From Amphiura filiformis (lineage: Eukaryota; Echinodermata; Ophiuroidea; Amphilepidida; Amphiuridae), in contig NC_092628.1 of assembly GCF_039555335.1 (NCBI RefSeq), positions 65,675,292-65,739,291 on the forward strand: a stretch of 64,000 bases of DNA. The letters are read 5' to 3'. Below the pieces are notes generated by a model, which saw only the letters and a program-made list of their open reading frames with translations, searched no databases and was not told where the DNA came from. Below are positions 61,701 to 64,000 of the stretch, piece after piece (the stretch's first letter is position 1; every line of letters starts with the position of its first letter). The position numbers were made by a program, and so were the translations under genes.

Positions 61701-62744
61701 TTTTGAAGACAGGAAAACTGAAGAAACATCGCGTATGATCACAATTTGGTTTGTGCATGTGGTTTTGCTTTATGGCAGTAATCTTGTGGTGAAGATAAAC
61801 ATATTTTTTATTTATTTCTTAATGTATCAGCCTTACATACTTCATTGCTTCCTATAGCTTACTTTGAAAGAGGGGAAATATTAATATCTTGTGTACGAGG
61901 CTTAATCGTTTGAAACTGAAAAATAAAATGGATACAAATATTGATTGTTTATGAGTTCAATGATAAGAATATTTTCATGAGGTGAAATATGGACTGTTCC
62001 ATTCAACGAGGCCGAGTTGAATGGAACAGTTCATATTTCACCTCATGGAAATATTCTTTTCATTGAACGAATAAAAACATTCAATATTTGTTTTATATAA
62101 CTCATAAGTAAGTTCCCTTGCTTCCACTTAATTTTATAAATCACCAGGAAAACAAAATAAATCAAAAGATATCTAAATGCATATTTATTTTAGAAGCAAC
62201 ACCCGCACCTATAATTGGTGAGTCGAGGTGGAAACCTTGCGCAATGCGCTCATGCCTCTCTCAGCGTTGCTATGGTAGCTCCGCGTCTGTGCAATGGAAA
62301 ATCGACTATTGCACGGACGCGACATGCAATAGTCCTTTTGCAGCTGGCCCCTAAAAATAGCAGAAATAATCAATAGTAGTTGGTCAATCAAATGACAAGA
62401 AACTTTGTATGAGTTATATAATATGTAATATATGTACTTTGTAATTCTCTCATCATTAGGAGATGCAAAAGAAACTAGAAGATACAGATAACCGACTGAG
62501 TAAAGAAAGAGATGCAGCCAAGTCCCTTCTTGAACAGACAGAGGCTGATTTGTCTGCAAAACTGAAAGCTGCAGCTGATGAATGTGAAAGAATGCAAAGG
62601 ATATTGGAACAGAGTAAACAAGGCTTAGGATCAGCCAGCTCACATATAGAGAACTTATCACAGACTAATAATAGGTTAAAAACAGAATTAGAATCAACAC
62701 AGAAAGAATTGAGGGAGTCTAAAGGCAAATCATTATCTGTTTCG
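40788..62744 (+). CDS. FAM184: FAM184A/B-like coiled-coil protein, first six coding exons; 3' end outside window
   Basis: Exons: 40788-40919, 48581-49444, 57536-57656, 57872-58053, 58831-59037, 62460-62744. Phases match across all GT/AG junctions, giving 597 codons with an open 3' end. The start MATKMSYGNPYQSKG leads to LHIKMSKKIAQLTK, then VIYSLNTKNDEHESAF, DDYESKLSKAQAFYERELA, EATIKDLQ and EQSKQGLGSA, all in the order found in vertebrate FAM184A. From residue 40 on the sequence is almost wholly Glu/Lys/Gln/Leu-rich heptads, i.e. a long coiled coil without enzymatic motifs. The molecular function of the family is poorly known. Human FAM184A is about 1,140 residues, so roughly half is here. 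The choice between A and B cannot be made; an invertebrate probably has a single ancestor gene. Introns are long (up to 8.1 kb) and transposon-rich. Confidence 0.92.
41106..41279. mobile_element. Diverged third copy of the TA-bounded MITE
   Basis: It shares the core containing GCTAGCCGTCCAGC and TTTGCACAAGGTCCAATGC with the copies at 7278 and 11196. Its right end carries a short internal insertion before the final GACTTTA. Confidence 0.6.
43659..43890. repeat. Two tandem ~120-bp units rich in GAGGTCA
   Basis: AAGGTCATTTTG begins each unit (43659 and 43779). Both contain GTCATCTGAGGTCAAATTAG and AAACTTGGT(A/G)GGTACAG. Confidence 0.8.
45815..47801 (-). mobile_element. Mariner-like transposon remnant with ~205-bp TIRs, interrupted by a Helitron
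   Basis: The ends are CAGGGTGTCC and its complement, flanked by TA on both sides (45813-45814, 47802-47803), as in Tc1/mariner elements. The inverted repeats run about 205 bp (GAGGCCCCTCATTGCGCCCT, TTAGCTTTAAT, GAAGATATGCCCTTTT, ACCCGTTTTTCACTCTGTCC). On the minus strand at about 47570-47360 a transposase relic reads VEWPAQSPDLTPLFF...KSKIFANV. The usual acidic residue after SPDLTPL is missing, so the catalytic triad would be broken even if the frame were intact. Without the Helitron the element is about 984 bp. Confidence 0.85.
45988..46990 (-). mobile_element. Non-autonomous Helitron (1003 bp) inserted in the mariner TIR
   Basis: On the minus strand it starts TCTTACTATAAATAGGG and ends with the hairpin ACCCGCGC-GTA-GCGCGGGT, then GTCCCG and CTAG. 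The flanking bases are A (5') and T (3'), the canonical Helitron A|T target, with no target duplication. The interior includes a CpG-rich part (46600-46760). No Rep/helicase ORF. Confidence 0.88.
51160..51930. other. Unidentified GC-richer block with an open reading frame
   Basis: The block contrasts with the AT-rich intron. It starts near a tRNA-D-arm-like AGCTGAAACGGTCAGAGC (~51158). A plus-strand frame 51278-51595 is open for 105 codons and Pro/Thr-rich (SPPPHPERG, NWVGWAGF). No domain was recognised. It could be a retroelement fragment; no terminal repeats were found. Confidence 0.35.
52176..52450 (+). repeat. Dispersed repeat, copy 2 (inverse of 39290-39567)
   Basis: Complement of the 39290-39567 sequence, with scattered substitutions. 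Similarity continues weakly into AGAGGCTCCTTTCCCCTTTT to about 52470. Confidence 0.75.
53716..54228. mobile_element. TIR element with internal ~75-bp tandem repeats
   Basis: The ends TGCCCGGTGGGTTCAGT and the complement ACTGAACCCACCGGGGCA form inverted repeats. The interior repeats ACCCCTATTT...ATTTCAAGGAC(G/A) blocks with CATTTT/AATTTT spacers about five times. Flanks contain CAATATGC on the left and GCATATTG on the right, so the precise target duplication is unclear. Confidence 0.65.
56405..56700. repeat. Repeat headed by poly-G, related to 11695-11760
   Basis: A 14-nt G run is followed by GTACCCAGTACAAATGACCA and TACGGGGACG. The similar 'G run, then ACTACAAATGACCATACGGG' arrangement near 11697 shows it is a family. 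The right end GAGTACCCCGG mirrors GGGTACC. Confidence 0.55.
57355..57422. repeat. Short tandem duplication
   Basis: CTCTGTGCTGTAAACTGTAG followed by CTTAAT occurs twice in a row. Confidence 0.9.
58054..58830. other. FAM184 intron 4
   Basis: Non-coding, 777 bp. No element was recognised apart from a GTGTGTTGTGTGTGCGTACG simple stretch near 58185. Confidence 0.7.
59754..60516. mobile_element. 763-bp non-autonomous hAT element
   Basis: Terminal inverted repeats are CAGGC(C/T)GCGACAAAT. It is flanked by the exact 8-bp direct repeat GCCTTTCG (59746-59753 and 60517-60524). Subterminal TTGCCCGATCGGGCA palindromes occur at both ends. No transposase ORF. The centre holds paired CRE and octamer motifs (60144-60191). 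Confidence 0.9.
60144..60191. promoter_or_regulatory. Symmetrical cluster of two CREs and two octamers inside the hAT element
   Basis: ATGCAAAT (60144-60151), TGACGTCA (60163-60170), TGACGTCA (60172-60179) and ATTTGCAT (60184-60191) are arranged as a near-palindrome. The motifs match CREB/ATF and POU-domain consensus sites. Whether they are used is unknown. Confidence 0.45.
61935..62090. repeat. Fold-back inverted repeat (arms ~72 bp, 10-nt spacer)
   Basis: Arms 61935-62006 and 62017-62090 match inversely through ACTGTTCCATTCAA, ATTTCACCTCATG, AATATT, TTCAATGA and CAAATATTGA with a few mismatches. The spacer is CGAGGCCGAG. Confidence 0.88.
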
Positions 62745-64000
62745 GTAAGTATGATATATAGATCAACATCAGTAAAATTAAACATTCAGCTTTCTTTTGG
62801 GAAATTATTGCATACTTAAAGGAGTCATTGAATTTCAACAAAATTAAACTACAGAGTATGATATGAAATAAAAAAACAACCTCATTTGTGTGGGTGTATG
62901 TGCATGTCTGCGTGCAAAGCAGAAGTGCATGACCAAGATATACAATGTTTCATGTTGTAGTAAGTACATACCAGACATGCACATGGACGATGATTTCCAC
63001 GCAAATGGACATGAACCAAAACATACAAAATGCTTAGAACGTGTTCTTTCAATTACCGAGTATCTACTCAGTTCCATGCTCAAAGTAGAGAACATTCAGC
63101 TATGCAATATCTTAATTGTTGTGTTTATTTTGACAAAAAATGTAGCGGGACCAAAAAAGTGAAATGCAAGTTACTGTGGAATCAAGCCACATTTACATGC
63201 CTATTGCGATTCATTTCCTTGGTACACTAGTCGGATATAGTTTCTTGATAGATTACATCTTTGAGACAAAGCGTTTTATGTTTATTGCTCAATTCAAGAC
63301 AACTTTCACAGATCTGTTGGGAATAATTGCTGTATTGAAGCATGATGGTGACCTACTTATAACATAAACCATAAATGTTATTATAAAAAATATATTTAGT
63401 CGTATATTGGTAATAACACAGGATGTGTAGTTTAAGGGTGATCACTTCTTTGCATAAATATTAAGCATTACAAGTAGGATGTGGCCATGGAATGGGCTTA
63501 GGACTGGAGTGGGTTGAGCTTGTTGTATAAAATAGCTTAAAATATAGTACTCATAGTAGGAAAAATAACACAGAAAACTGAAATTGACTATTTCAAATTT
63601 TCTTCACCATTTTCCTATTCAGTCATTCAATGTAATATAACCATAGGAATTATATAAACATTGATATACTTGTAAGTCCAATTATGTAATATAATGCAAG
63701 ATGTTTTATTCATATCCATAACCTCATGAATATACGCTGTGCATGTGATCCAATCATAATTTGTTATTTGTAAATACGCGAACATAAATGGAGGTCATTA
63801 ATATTTCACAATTGACTGCAAAGTGCGTAATTGTTCCAATCTTGCACATAAATAACCTGTGTTTGCGTATCATTTCTTAATGTGCAAACAAGCATGCGTA
63901 ATCACCTTGAGTAAGCCCGGGTACTTGTTGATTGCATATTAAATGAGCATATTAATTAAAACAGTGAACGGAGAATACATTTTCAATAGTCTTTTAAAGC
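62745..64000. other. FAM184 intron 6, incomplete
   Basis: The donor GTAAGT follows exon 6 at 62745. No further exon is seen before the window ends. AT-rich, with no recognisable element. Confidence 0.65.

Larger units (their letters stand above)
59038..62459. other. FAM184 intron 5 (3.4 kb)
   Basis: It contains a CpG-rich block at 59150-59300 (GCGCTATCGC, CGCGCGGTTCGCG), the hAT element at 59754-60516 and the fold-back repeat at 61935-62090. The rest shows no recognisable feature. Confidence 0.75.

Overview
This window is animal nuclear DNA. It is AT-rich and intron-rich, with GT-AG splice sites and dense repeats. The abundant GTAGGCCTAC-type motifs, the repeat classes and the closeness of the encoded proteins to vertebrate orthologues suggest a marine deuterostome invertebrate, probably an echinoderm or hemichordate. 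The species call is an inference.

Three protein-coding genes can be assembled exon by exon with matching reading phases. (1) The 5' end of DHX15 (PRP43-type spliceosome-release RNA helicase) lies on the minus strand, with three coding exons at 11469-11536, 856-965 and 45-193. The rest is off the left edge. (2) A complete DDX56 (nucleolar DEAD-box helicase) lies on the plus strand, with 13 coding exons from 13867 to 29345 encoding 572 residues. (3) The first six coding exons of a FAM184A/B orthologue (long coiled-coil protein) lie on the plus strand, 40788-62744, 597 codons, and continue off the right edge. DHX15 and DDX56 are divergent, with start codons 2.3 kb apart, so two RNA helicases of RNP remodelling share one upstream region.

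Layout. 1-11.5 kb is mostly DHX15 intron 1. It holds a 5'-truncated CR1/L2-like retrotransposon split by a non-autonomous hAT element, followed by a 3.9-kb direct tandem duplication with 6 bp of junction microhomology that re-copied part of both, plus a SINE and a MITE. 11.5-13.9 kb is the shared intergenic region, with two perfect hairpin palindromes. 13.9-29.3 kb is DDX56; its introns carry a hAT MITE with an 8-bp target duplication, three TTAA-bounded elements and an array of ~570-bp repeats. 29.3-40.8 kb is intergenic. It holds a 6.1-kb satellite built from 48-bp monomers and organised into 188-bp higher-order units, a TIR element, a purine tract, and a second array of ~146-bp units, each with a TGACCTTTGACC motif. 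40.8-64 kb is FAM184, whose introns carry a mariner-like element interrupted by a textbook Helitron, a hAT element with an 8-bp target duplication, and several further inverted-repeat elements.

No prokaryotic-type system, CRISPR array, rRNA gene or convincing functional tRNA gene is present. The most interesting signals are the two satellite arrays, the datable nested insertions, and the regulatory-looking motifs carried by repeats.
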